Below, piece after piece: positions 34,131 through 43,103 of a stretch of 64,000 nucleotides of DNA. This DNA is from Isoetes taiwanensis (lineage: Eukaryota > Streptophyta > Lycopodiopsida > Isoetales > Isoetaceae): positions 121,355-185,354 of the forward strand of contig JAJEKV010000468.1 of the NCBI GenBank assembly GCA_021234155.1, read 5' to 3'. The translations under genes and the position numbers were made by a program. Each line of letters starts with the position of its first letter. Position 1 is the stretch's first letter. The notes beneath the pieces are model-generated. The model was given only the letters and a program-made list of their open reading frames with translations. It ran no database searches and was not told the DNA's origin.

Positions 34131-35130
34131 AATATAAAAACAACGTTTGCATCACCACAACTTCACCACAGTTTTCACCACGGCTTTCACCACAGATTTC
34201 ACCATAATCGGCCCGGGGGCATTGACCATTATTTGACCCGGTCGAGAAAATGGAATGGCTCTCGATTCACGATAGTATCTTGACCGATTTTGGTGACAGC
34301 AATATATGGATCCCAAATTAGGTCCCCTGAATTGATATGAGGCCAAAATTCATTAAGCTCTGCTTTGTGCAAAGGTTCTTGCAAGGCCACTAACTTTTGC
34401 TTCAGGGAATTCTGTGTTTTTCTTTTCAGTTTCTTTTGAACTCTATTTCTTTTGAACCCGAGCCACCCATCTCATATTTTCCTATTTGCTGAGCTGGTTA
34501 CCATATTTTGTTAGTGTGCAGATCATAGATTCTGCACCTTCAAATTCCTTGTTTGCATTTTATAATTAATGACAAAAAGTTCAGCTAACTGAACAGTTCA
34601 GCTAACTGAAAGAACAGTGGAAACTCAGAGAACAGTTAAAGCAAAACAAGTTCTATTGCAAAACAAGGACTATTGCAAAACAAAGGTGCAGAATTGGTGC
34701 ATACACCTGCCAAAGTCCAAGGTCTGGTAAAACAAGATGATTTAAGAAACAACAGAAGACTTCAAATCTGAGTTGTTTATATTAAATTACTAACCTCATG
34801 AAGAAATGGACTATCCTGTCACTGAACCAATCCCTACTTTTCTCCAATATTCGGATTGCCTCTTGATCAAGCACAAGAGGCTCCTGCTGTCCTTTAAACA
34901 CTTCAAGTGGCAAGTGTTCTGGTCGGATGTGCGCTCTTAACACTGCAGTCCTCGTGCTGGTGGTGTAAGTTTACATTCAGCAAATGGAAGATCATTGAAA
35001 ACCTTGAGGAACATTGAAATAGCCAAGAAATGAACAATTGAAGTAAAACTTTGTTTATATTAAAAAGTCAAGAGAGGTTACATCATATACACAATAATAC
35101 TATTTCTAGGCTTTAGTTCTATGTTTTTCA
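34131..35130. other. Element T (copy 2), stretch between the convergent genes
   Basis: No gene recognised. CACCACA cluster at 34152-34206. Around 34575-34640 the sequence has GTTCAGCTAACTGAACAG where copy 1 (about 13999) reads GTTCAAATTTTAATCAAGG, a clear example of CAG/CTG-linked discordance. Confidence 0.55.
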
Positions 35131-37690
35131 TCATATTAATACAAATTTGACTCTCGATTGTCAAACATATTGACATTTTGTTGCTTTCGACATAACTTTG
35201 CACATTCCTGCCTTGACAACCCACGAAGCCAAACCTTTAGATCATTCATGAGGAAATTGCCATCTACTCTGTCGGGGCTCCATTTGTTTGGAATGAGATC
35301 ATGGTGTTTAGCGCATTGAGGTACCATTTGTATCTTGTCATCAATGAGAAGCACGTTCTCTTTTTGTGAAACACGGAAATTCGTCGTAGACCTTTTTGAG
35401 TGCTTCAAAAAATTGGCTTTTTCTTGTTAAATAAATTTGTGTTGGTACACCGATCGACTCCATATGAACTTGAATTTGTCCTTGTGTTTCATCAATGCTC
35501 CCTTAACTATGACTCTCAAGTTTTGAGCTGCAGGCTGGACCAACTATATGAAAATTCATTTGACCGCACCAATCTATGAACTTCGGCCCACTGGTCTAGT
35601 TACTACCCACTTGGTTCGTTAAGTGTGATCAACTTAACATCATCTTCTTTGGCAGTGGGTATGGACTCACTCTTGTCATAGCTTCTACCCGAGAACTCCA
35701 TTGTAGTAAAAACAAGCGGGATTGGGCTTAACCTTGTAGTCTTCAGCATGGGCCGGGTTGAGTTGGGGCTGGAAACTTCGCTTGAGCATTTCTTGGTGGG
35801 CTGGAAACTTCGCTTCAAAGCATCTCTTCGTGCGGGGCTGGAAACTTACGCCCGAGAATGTCTTGGAGGTGTCTTTTGCTTGGAATTACGCTCTTGCTTT
35901 TTTCTACGAGAAACACTTCCAACCTGCAAAAATTTAACAAATTCGGTAACTATATGGGTCAAATTAAAAGAAGAGAGGCACAAAAGGTTGGAAGTTACCT
36001 TGTGACTTACATTCACCAAACGATTTGTTCGGATCATAACTTTGATGCATCTGCTGATTTGGCGATTGGTGTGGAGCATGACTTAATGCATCTGGCGATC
36101 CGGCGATTGTTGTCGATTGAGCACCCAATGGAGCTTGACTTGATGCACCCTCTTGATTTGTTGACATCTACTGATTTGTCCGGGCTTCCCGTAACGATGC
36201 ATCTTACGATTTGCCCGAAGTTTCTATCTGTGTCTAATGCTTTTCGAAGGGGGTGTGAGTGTCTTGTCCCCTAAAGCGACCACATTGTACCTCTATATCT
36301 ACAAAGTAGAGATGAAGAAGTAAGCTACATATCCCAATTGCATCAAACAAGACTTGGTTACCTTTGAGGATAGAAAATAATTCCCTTTTGGTGTGCTAGA
36401 TGGACTCACATAGTCATTGCCACCGGTATGAACGATTAGACCTGAATTAGTAAACGGCACCATGCTGCAAAACCGGAATTGAATCACAATTGATTGTAAC
36501 TATGCTTTGGTTTTTTAACTAAGCTCCGGACTTTTTACTCTCTTTTTATGATGTTCTGTTTTTATATATCTAAAGTGTCCCCTAAAATGAGCGAGCGATC
36601 TCATCCCAGGGGGCACTTTAGATACACAAAACAGGAGAAGCAAAAGAGACTAAGCCAGCCAGGATCTTGTTTTATGTCGGGCTTACTCCCTTTTCGAGTT
36701 TTCGTTGATGTATCTAATTCGCCGAACGAGTGGCTTGATGTCATCCTAGGGGGCAAATTAGATACATCAAACAAAAAAAACGAAGGAGACTAAGCCATGC
36801 TTACTCTCTTTTCGAGTTTCCTGCTTGATGTATCTAATTCGCCACCTAAAATGAGTGAGTGACCTCATCCTAGGGGGCAAATTAGACACATCAAACAGGA
36901 CAAACGAAAGAGACTAAGCCAGGGTGAAAGATTAGGAAGTCCACTAATCCTAATTGGCATCTGTCCCTTACATCAGGCCCTTAGCATGTAAACTAAGCTA
37001 CCTATAAGTGCTCACCTGTAAGTGCCTCAATAGCTTGAAGTTGCTTTTGATCCTCCCTACTCACACCTAAGGCTTGTACCCATGCTGTAGAAAATTCATG
37101 ACAGCAATTCTCAATGCAACAGTGATTACAAATCCTGCAAAGTGAACGCAAATTTGTCAATGAGAATACAATTATACTAAGAACTTCAGGAATTTCGTTA
37201 TGAAGTACCTCAAGAGGTCGAAAGGTGAGACATGGAAGATGGTATTGGTCGCGCATTCAAACAATCAAAGTTGGTAGTGGTTTCCCCATCCCTTTGGAGG
37301 ATCTTGCCACGAGAATGGACAGCCACTACCATAATCTTCAGCCTTATCAAGGTGCGGAAGTAGTGGATCCAAGACAAATAAAGGAAGGCGGTCCTTGCAA
37401 GACGAAACCTCTCTAACCTTGGTTTCAAAGACTTTCAATCTTTGTTGTAATGCCTTCCCTACCGACGGTGATTAAGCTCCTCGATTTTTTGTGCTCCAAG
37501 TTCGGTAATAGTTCCTTCAAATTTCAAACCAACGTATCTTGGCATATAGCCGAATCACCGCCCCGCCTGCGACTTGGTTTATCCTTAATCATTCCTTCCC
37601 ATTTTTTAAATCTTTATTCATCTTTCGATTGCCGGAACTCAAGTTTTTGAACCTTCATTTTGTAGCACTGCAGCTTTGATCACAAGTTTG
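35131..37690 (-). CDS. Antisense multi-exon gene of element T with FCP1/NIF-like HAD C-terminus
   Basis: Minus strand, approximate limits. A 5' part near 37690-37225 is Lys/Glu/Leu-rich (coiled-coil-like, LQQRLKVFETKVRE), followed by SSCKDRLPLFVLDPLLPHLD and CPFSWQDPPKGWGN. An exon at about 37136-37012 (ICNHCCIENCCHEFSTAWVQ, then REDQKQLQAIEALT|GTGAGC) is Cys-rich. An exon at 36167 downward (MSTNQEGASSQAPLGAQSTT) is Ser/Gln-rich and reaches a GTAAGT donor. The next exon from about 35927 is basic and Ser/Pro-rich. The FCP1-homology part (35650-35136) has KENVLLIDDKIQMVPQCAKH and VDGNFLMNDLKVWLRGLSRQ. I do not see a DxDxT motif, so catalysis is doubtful. It could be captured host sequence or an element accessory gene. 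Confidence 0.45.
36528..36920. repeat. Three tandem palindromic (MITE-like) units inside element T
   Basis: Units at 36528-36656, about 36680-36796 and 36799-36920 can each fold end to end. The inner arms are GATGTATCTAATTCGCC and GGGCAAATTAGATACATC. The outer arms are CTTACTCTCTTTTCG and CGAAAGAGACTAAGCC. The loop contains AAAATGAGTGAGTGACCTCATCCTA-like sequence. Unit 1 is more diverged (TATCTAAAGTGTCCCC / GGGGCACTTTAGATA). Confidence 0.75.
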
Positions 37691-37781
37691 CAACCTTGCC
37701 TTTAATGAATCACTTCGATCTTGTAGAGTTGATCCATTCTCCCAGTGTCCTGTTGAATTCAACTGGAAAGTAATCCAAGGT

Positions 37782-38420
37782 TAGTACCACATGACACAAC
37801 AGGCACCACTTTACACACCACAAATTCCATCATGACAAACTTTGCACCACAAATGGTGTCATATTCACCACATGTGGTGTGGCATGTGGCACCAAACCGG
37901 TGCCACATGCCACACCACATATGGCACCACAATGCACCCAAGGCACCACATATGACAATCCATTACTTCGCACCACAAATGGCGTCAAAGACACCACATG
38001 TGGTGCAAAATGTGGATCCATAGTGGTGCCACATTAGACACACCACATGTGGCACCACAATGCATGTAGAAGGCACCACATCCGGCGGGGCATCCACCAC
38101 CCCATATGTGGCGAGATAGCGTGGTGCAATATTTAGCGCAGTTAGATTGGCACCACATATGGCGGACAATCCACCATTCACAAGTATCACCATATCTAAC
38201 ATCACATATGACACTAAGTATAGAAACATATAGAAGCCAATTCACTATTTGAGGAAAAGGTACCACGTTTGGTACTATATGTGACACTACATATGCTACA
38301 AACTACATTATTAACATATAATTGGCACCATATGACTGTCCTATAACACATTTGGAGCTACATACTACTGTGAACTGAAATTATCCACCACAACTTCGAA
38401 ACTAGCAAAGACAAATTTCC
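37782..38420 (+). repeat. Right subterminal CACCACA array of element T
   Basis: About 640 bp of GGCACCACATATGGCACCAC-like repeats, with both CACCACA and TGTGGTG orientations in its first half (for example CACCACATGTGGTG near 37869). It ends about 1.05 kb before the right terminus, mirroring the left array. Apparent His/Cys-rich open frames here are by-products of the repeat. Confidence 0.85.
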
Positions 38421-39441
38421 TACACATAACTTACAACACACCCAAATGAAGAAGTAAGTGGTGTACCACGATTGTTCAAGCTTGCTAGAACTTTTCTTTG
38501 GAAAATAACAGTTCCAATATTAAATTGCATCATATGGTGGTTCCAGAAGAAGAGGGTTGAAAAGTACCTATTTTTTCAGTGATTTTCCCCGAGATTCTTC
38601 TTACAGCTTGAGGAGGCTTGAATTGTGGCCTAGTCATTTCAAGAGAGGAAGCATCATCGTAGCATGTTGCTCGCTTCCTCACTATTTGAAATGCTTGCAT
38701 TCTTCCTCTTACGTTGGGACGGAGAGGCTTGGACTCTTTTTTCTCTTAATCATGTTGCCGAAACTCAACCGGTTTATTTCTTTTTCCTTTTGTGTGAAGG
38801 TAATACGCAATGACCATAGTCCAGTGAGGCCATGCCTCCCCGTGCACACTTCCACGCCTGTGATTTTTTTGTAAAGGCACATATATTCATTATACCTCTC
38901 CTTGCTCGCATTCTTCAACCCCGCATGATGAAACAAAACAATATTCTAAACAACAGAGAATCATGGGCATCCCCGAATCTAGAATGCAACCCCACTGTAA
39001 GTGGATTTTCCTAATACTTCGGTCCCCAAACGGACTCGATTTCTTCTTGTGCGGGTAATGCTTTTCTTGCTGTACATTTCCTTGTAGGTGTATCCCGTGG
39101 CATTCAAGTCCCATTATGATCGAGAGCCATTTCGCGGATCGATCTTCTTGCCGTAAATCGAAATGGTCTTGCTTGGGATTAAGGAGCGTGATCGAAGTTT
39201 TGAGGGAAAATGAAAATTGTAATCCAAAATGGTCTTGCCGGATTAAGGGAGCGTGATCAGAGTTTTTGAGGGAAAATGATCGTGTACGTTGCTGAATAAG
39301 CCTGAATAAGACTGAAAGGACAAAATTTTGAATAAGTAATCATGTGTATTTTTGAAAAAATAACTGCCTCTCCCACTACAAATTCGGTAGTTCCCACCAC
39401 ACTTAGCACCCAAAAATGTGGTGCTAAAATGCACGTTTTTG
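38421..39441. other. Element T, right subterminal stretch
   Basis: No gene recognised. A short direct repeat (AAATGGTCTTGC... with GGAGCGTGATC) is near 39162-39256. Close to the terminus is CACCACACTTAGCACC...TGTGGTGC, again the element's motif in both orientations. Confidence 0.5.
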
Positions 39442-39465
39442 TTCCACTACAACATGCTTTCACCC
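39442..39465 (-). repeat. Right terminal inverted repeat of element T
   Basis: 24 bp, perfect reverse complement of 30775-30798, followed by TTCT (39466-39469) matching the four bases before the left terminus. Confidence 0.8.
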
Positions 39466-39570
39466 TTCTATAGTTTTGTAAGATCGAATTCAATTTTATC
39501 ATTTGAGGATCCAAGACAAAAAGTAAACAGTAGGCCCCTAATTTAATGGCTAACTTGAATACTTGGCAAC

Positions 39571-40380
39571 TGTGCCCATGTACCTTTACCTTAGAAAGAG
39601 AGATTTCTTACATTTGTTAAGAGTTAGATTTGTGGTCGTAGCATTTAGATGGTAAATAGATTTGTGAGACCTTTTTTATCTGAAGAAAAAATCTTGTCAT
39701 ATGGCTTTAGAAGCTTAAAAGGTTTGGATCAATGGTGTGATTCGTATCAATGTCGCAAATGCATTAAGAGGCGTACACATTTAGAAGGAGACTAGCAAGC
39801 TACTATAACACAAATGGTGCTTCAAAAATGTCGAAGGAAAGAATAACCATCTCTTTGAATTTTCGTGGCCATTGATCTAAAATTGTCTATATCTAGCACT
39901 TTAATAATGTACATGTCAATACTGATCCTACGCGGCTGAAACATGGACACTCTAAAATTGATTAAAGTGTCCAATTGATTTGCGCAAAGCAGCAAATAAA
40001 AAAGAAAAAACAATTAAAAGTTTTCACTAGATTGCTAGGTGTTTATTACAAACGTCAAAGAAAATAATTTAGAAATCAATATGATTATCTTGGTTCCTTC
40101 CTAATGTCCTAGAAATCCTAAAAGGTTCAAATAAGTTTCTTCGATAGAAATTGTATAGTCATTTCATCTATTTAATATAGTAGTGCATGAAAATTTCAAA
40201 TAGATACCATCATATGTATTTAGGTGGCATTGCATGGCAATAACACTCACTCCTGAAGTACTTGAGAAACACTTTTCCTAAATGATAACCAAATTTAGTC
40301 TATACCAAGGAATCTAACCAAAGAATCTAAATGTCAGGTGGAGTAAATATAAAAAGCAAATGAAAAATACCTATTTTGTC
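39571..40380 (+). repeat. 0.8-kb direct repeat, left member
   Basis: Starts TGTGCCCATGTACCTTTACC, ends CTATTTTGTC; matches 41305-42104 with moderate divergence and small indels. No coding capacity. The pair encloses 925 bp with a minisatellite. It could be LTR-like (a TRIM-type element) or a tandem duplication. I see no primer-binding site or TG...CA ends, so it is left unclassified. Confidence 0.8.
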
Positions 40381-40569
40381 TGCAATCATACCCTTTGTCA
40401 GGGTACGGTGTACGGCTATTAATGGCGGTCGTCCAGAATTCAATTTAAAAGTTCCTTCGAAAAAGATGTGCCTTAGATATTGAAATAGGATATAATAAAA
40501 TAGCCACGGAATATACACAATGGATATCCCATGCCGATGTGGCTAGGACGGCTTGGATGAGTCCTTCAG

Positions 40570-41005
40570 GGGCAGTGATTCCATCTGGTGGATTCACAGT
40601 GTGATGATTCCGTCTGGCGGAATTACATTGTGGTGATTCCGCCGGGCGGAAGTGCAATGAGGTGATTCTGTCGAGGGGAATTACAAATCAGTGATCCTGT
40701 CAGGCGGGAGTTACACTGTGATGATTCCGGCGTGCAGAAGTGTAACGCGGTGATTCCGTCCGACGGAATTACAAGGTGGTGATTCTGTCTAGCGGAATAC
40801 TTCACGTGGTGATTCCACCTGGCGGGATATCGTCGACGGTATTCCGTCCCGTGAAATCTGCCACTGGTGATTCCACGGGGGTGAATGCTAGAACCTGATT
40901 CCATCCGGCGGTATCAAGGCAGTGTGATTCCGTCGCATGGAATAAAGGGGCGATGATTCCGTCTGGCGGTATTCTGTCGTTGTGATTCCGCGGGGAGGTA
41001 TAAAA
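40570..41005 (+). repeat. Palindromic minisatellite, about 15 units of roughly 30 bp
   Basis: The unit is approximately GTGATTCCGTCTGGCGGAAT plus a variable 9-11 bp such as TACATTGTG. Within each unit ATTCCG...CGGAAT is self-complementary, so each could form a small hairpin. Units are diverged (ATTCCGCCGGGCGGAAG, ATTCTGTCTAGCGGAAT). Pro/Ile/Thr-rich frames on the minus strand are repeat artefacts. Confidence 0.85.
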
Positions 41006-41304
41006 TGGATGCCCAGGATGCACCCTGCAGACGGACGGCTGGGATCCATTAGAGCCTGACATAGTCAGGTATGAAAAACGGGACCTCCGGGAACAGATCC
41101 CGTTCCCAGAGGGTCTGTGATTCCGGGGGAGAGTATTCACTGCGGCAGAATTACCAAAACTGGGGTAAAGCTATTTTCACACGTGAACTAGAGTCTGATT
41201 ATTAGAAGTTATCGGTGGAGCTTCCATTAAATGGATCTTAAACGGTGGACTGGTTGAGATCTCATATTATTGGTGTAATCTGTGCTCGTATTATTGGTGT
41301 AATA

Positions 41305-42104
41305 TGTGCCCATATACCTTTACCTTAGAAAGAGAGATTTCTTACATTTGTTACGAGTTAGATTTGTGGTATCGTAGCATTTAGATGGTTAATAGATTTG
41401 TGAGACCTTTTTTTATCTGAAGATAAAATTTTGTAATATGGCTTTAGAAGCTTAAAAGGTTTGGATAATTGGTGTGATCCGATCAATGTGGCAAATGCAT
41501 TAAGAGGTGTACACATTTAGAAGGATGCTATCAAGCTACTATGACACAAATGGTGCTTCAAAAATGTCGAAGGAAATAATAACCATCTCTTTAAATTTTC
41601 GTGGCCATTGATCTAAAATTGTCTATATCCTGCACTTTAACAATGTACGTCAATACTGATCCTATGCGGCTGAAACATGGACACTCTAAAATTGATTAGA
41701 ATGTCCAATTGGTTTGTGCAAAGCAGCAAATAAAAAAGAAAAAACAATTAAAAGTTTTCACTAGATTGCTAGGTGTTTATTACAACGTCAAAGAAAATAA
41801 TTTAAAAATCAATATGATTATCTTGGTTGCTTCCTAATGTCCTAGAAATAGTTACTAAGAATAGGGGCAAATAAGTTTCTTGGATACAAATTGTATAGTC
41901 ATTTCACCTATTTAATATTGTAGCCCATGACAATTTTAAATAGATACCATCATATGTATTTAGGTGCCATTGCATGGCAATAACACTCACTCCAGAAGTA
42001 CTTGAGAAAATCTAAATGTCACTAGTAAAATTAGTCTATACTAAAGAATCTAAATGTTAGGTGGAGTAAATATAAAAAGCAAATGAAAAACACCTGTTTT
42101 GTCT
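41305..42104 (+). repeat. 0.8-kb direct repeat, right member
   Basis: Matches 39571-40380, starting TGTGCCCATATACCTTTACC and ending CTGTTTTGTCT. It lies just upstream of the extensin-like gene's promoter. Confidence 0.8.
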
Positions 42105-42323
42105 ACCTGTTTTGTCTACCGCCCACCCTATATGAAATCACTCATTATAAAAAGGTAGATTGAAAGCACATGCATAGAAAAATTGGCCAAAAAGTAATGA
42201 TTTTAAGACCAACCGTATATTGACCAAGAACATCTTTGATACGAAGGGAAAGAAAATGAGGTACCAAAATGACCAGGATTTTTGTTGGCTTCTCGAAAGC
42301 TGTAAGAAGCTTCTCTTGGCACC

Positions 42324-42331
42324 TATATAAA
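42324..42331 (+). promoter_or_regulatory. TATA box of the extensin-like gene
   Basis: TATATAAA, 79 bp upstream of the ATG at 42410, in the context CACCTATATAAATGG. Position and sequence fit a plant core promoter giving a 5' UTR of about 50 bases. Confidence 0.65.
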
Positions 42332-42409
42332 TGGTCATGCCTATTCTGCTACCATTGCAGCCACTTCTTGGCTTTGGCATAGAGGATCAACCAAGAGAAG
42401 TGCTCAACA

Positions 42410-42961
42410 ATGGGGGAGCTTAGAGGCCCTCAATTTTATTTTGTTGTGGCATTTGTTATGGCCAGCATTCAGATGATCGGTATAGCTCAGGCAGGAGAGC
42501 ATCCTTACTACAAGTCACCTCCTCTGTCTCCTCCACCTTCCCACTACAAGTCTCCACCATTGCTTCACTCACCTCCTCCATACCACAAGTCCCCTCCCAT
42601 GGCTATGCCTTCCCCCCCTCCACATTATTATCACAAGTCACCACCTCTACCTTCACCATCACCGTACTACCAGCAATCTCCACCATACCATTACAAATCC
42701 CCTCCTCCATCGCATGGACGCAAGACTATGGTATCTACCTACAAATCTCCACCTATGGCATCCTTTCCTCCATATGAACATAAATCTCCACCTATGATGT
42801 CCCCTCCATATATCCACAAATCTCCTCCCTATGAACACAAATCTCCATCCATGGTATCACCACCATATCCCTACAAATCTCCACCCATGGGACACAAATC
42901 TCCACCATATCCCTACAAATCTCCCCCCATGGGACACAAATCTCCACCTCCACACTACTGA
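42410..42961 (+). CDS. Extensin-like / proline-rich cell-wall protein
   Basis: Single-exon coding region of 183 residues. An N-terminal signal peptide (hydrophobic stretch QFYFVVAFVMASIQMIGIAQAG, cleavage probably near residue 28) directs secretion. The rest is repeats of YKSPP, HKSPP and SPPP types (HYKSPP, PPYHKSPPMAM, YPYKSPPMGHKSPP). Proline in SPPP is usually hydroxylated and glycosylated, and tyrosine and lysine allow cross-linking into the wall. It is shorter than classic extensins and closer to short extensin-like/PRP proteins. The start codon is in good context (AACAATGGGG). The frame is intact, unlike most of the window. A Harbinger-like MITE lies about 2.1 kb downstream. Confidence 0.85.
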   Translation: MGELRGPQFYFVVAFVMASIQMIGIAQAGEHPYYKSPPLSPPPSHYKSPPLLHSPPPYHKSPPMAMPSPPPHYYHKSPPLPSPSPYYQQSPPYHYKSPPPSHGRKTMVSTYKSPPMASFPPYEHKSPPMMSPPYIHKSPPYEHKSPSMVSPPYPYKSPPMGHKSPPYPYKSPPMGHKSPPPHY

Positions 42962-42990
42962 TTGTGGAAAAGCTTTCTATTCTATACGAG

Positions 42991-43103
42991 GTACGCATGT
43001 TATTAAATGCTCTTTCCGTGTTGTTTTACATATTTTCAAAATGTTTCCATATTCCTTGTTTGGCTCATCACTTGTTACATTTTGTGCAAATGGATTGTTG
43101 CAG
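42991..43103 (+). other. Probable 3' UTR intron of the extensin-like gene
   Basis: TACGAG|GTACGCATG to TTGTTGCAG|GATGGGG, 113 bp, starting 30 bases after the TGA stop. It has consensus splice borders and a T-rich acceptor tract. Inferred from sequence only. Confidence 0.5.

Larger units (their letters stand above)
25973..35690 (+). repeat. Region B copy 2, large direct repeat
   Basis: Direct repeat of 5430-15125. Mismatches cluster at CAG/CTG/CCG (for example GGCCTGGGCC near 26020 against GGGCTGGGCC near 5476; TATCTGATGCAGCC near 26091 against TATCTCGATGCGACC near 5541). The low background divergence indicates a very recent duplication, or a duplicated assembly of one locus. Confidence 0.9.
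30775..39465 (+). mobile_element. Element T copy 2: complete TIR DNA transposon candidate, 8.69 kb
   Basis: The left end GGGTGAAAGCATGTTG...(24 bp, 30775-30798) and right end (39442-39465, ending CATGCTTTCACCC) are perfect 24-bp inverted repeats. Each is flanked by TTCT (30771-30774 and 39466-39469), a candidate 4-bp target duplication. Inside, from left: the transposase-like gene with the TGTGGTG array in its intron; a CACCACA cluster; a minus-strand multi-exon gene ending in an FCP1/NIF-like domain; three tandem palindromic inserts (36528-36920); and a CACCACA array (37782-38420). The two genes converge. The termini, target duplication and signature do not match hAT, CACTA, MULE, Harbinger or Mariner as I know them. 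Confidence 0.7.

Noticed and set aside
5430-35690. RIP-like or methylation-deamination mutation as the cause of copy differences
   Set aside because: Those processes give C-to-T/G-to-A transitions; here the differences are mainly indels and transversions at CAG/CTG/CCG.
37759-38287. Overlapping His/Cys/Gly-rich open frames on both strands
   Set aside because: They are by-products of the CACCACA/TGTGGTG repeat array, open in several frames at once.
40570-41005. CRISPR-like array
   Set aside because: Units are diverged, spacers are not unique sequences of fixed length, and the context is a eukaryotic genome.
40445-41140. Pro/Thr/Ile-rich minus-strand frames that look like a repeat protein
   Set aside because: They arise from the 30-bp minisatellite; frames change with unit-length variation and no start or signal supports a gene.
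42792-42998. Minus-strand and +1-frame proteins overlapping the extensin-like gene
   Set aside because: Shadows of the YKSPP repeat coding sequence; the plus-strand frame has a signal peptide, a TATA box and a good start context.
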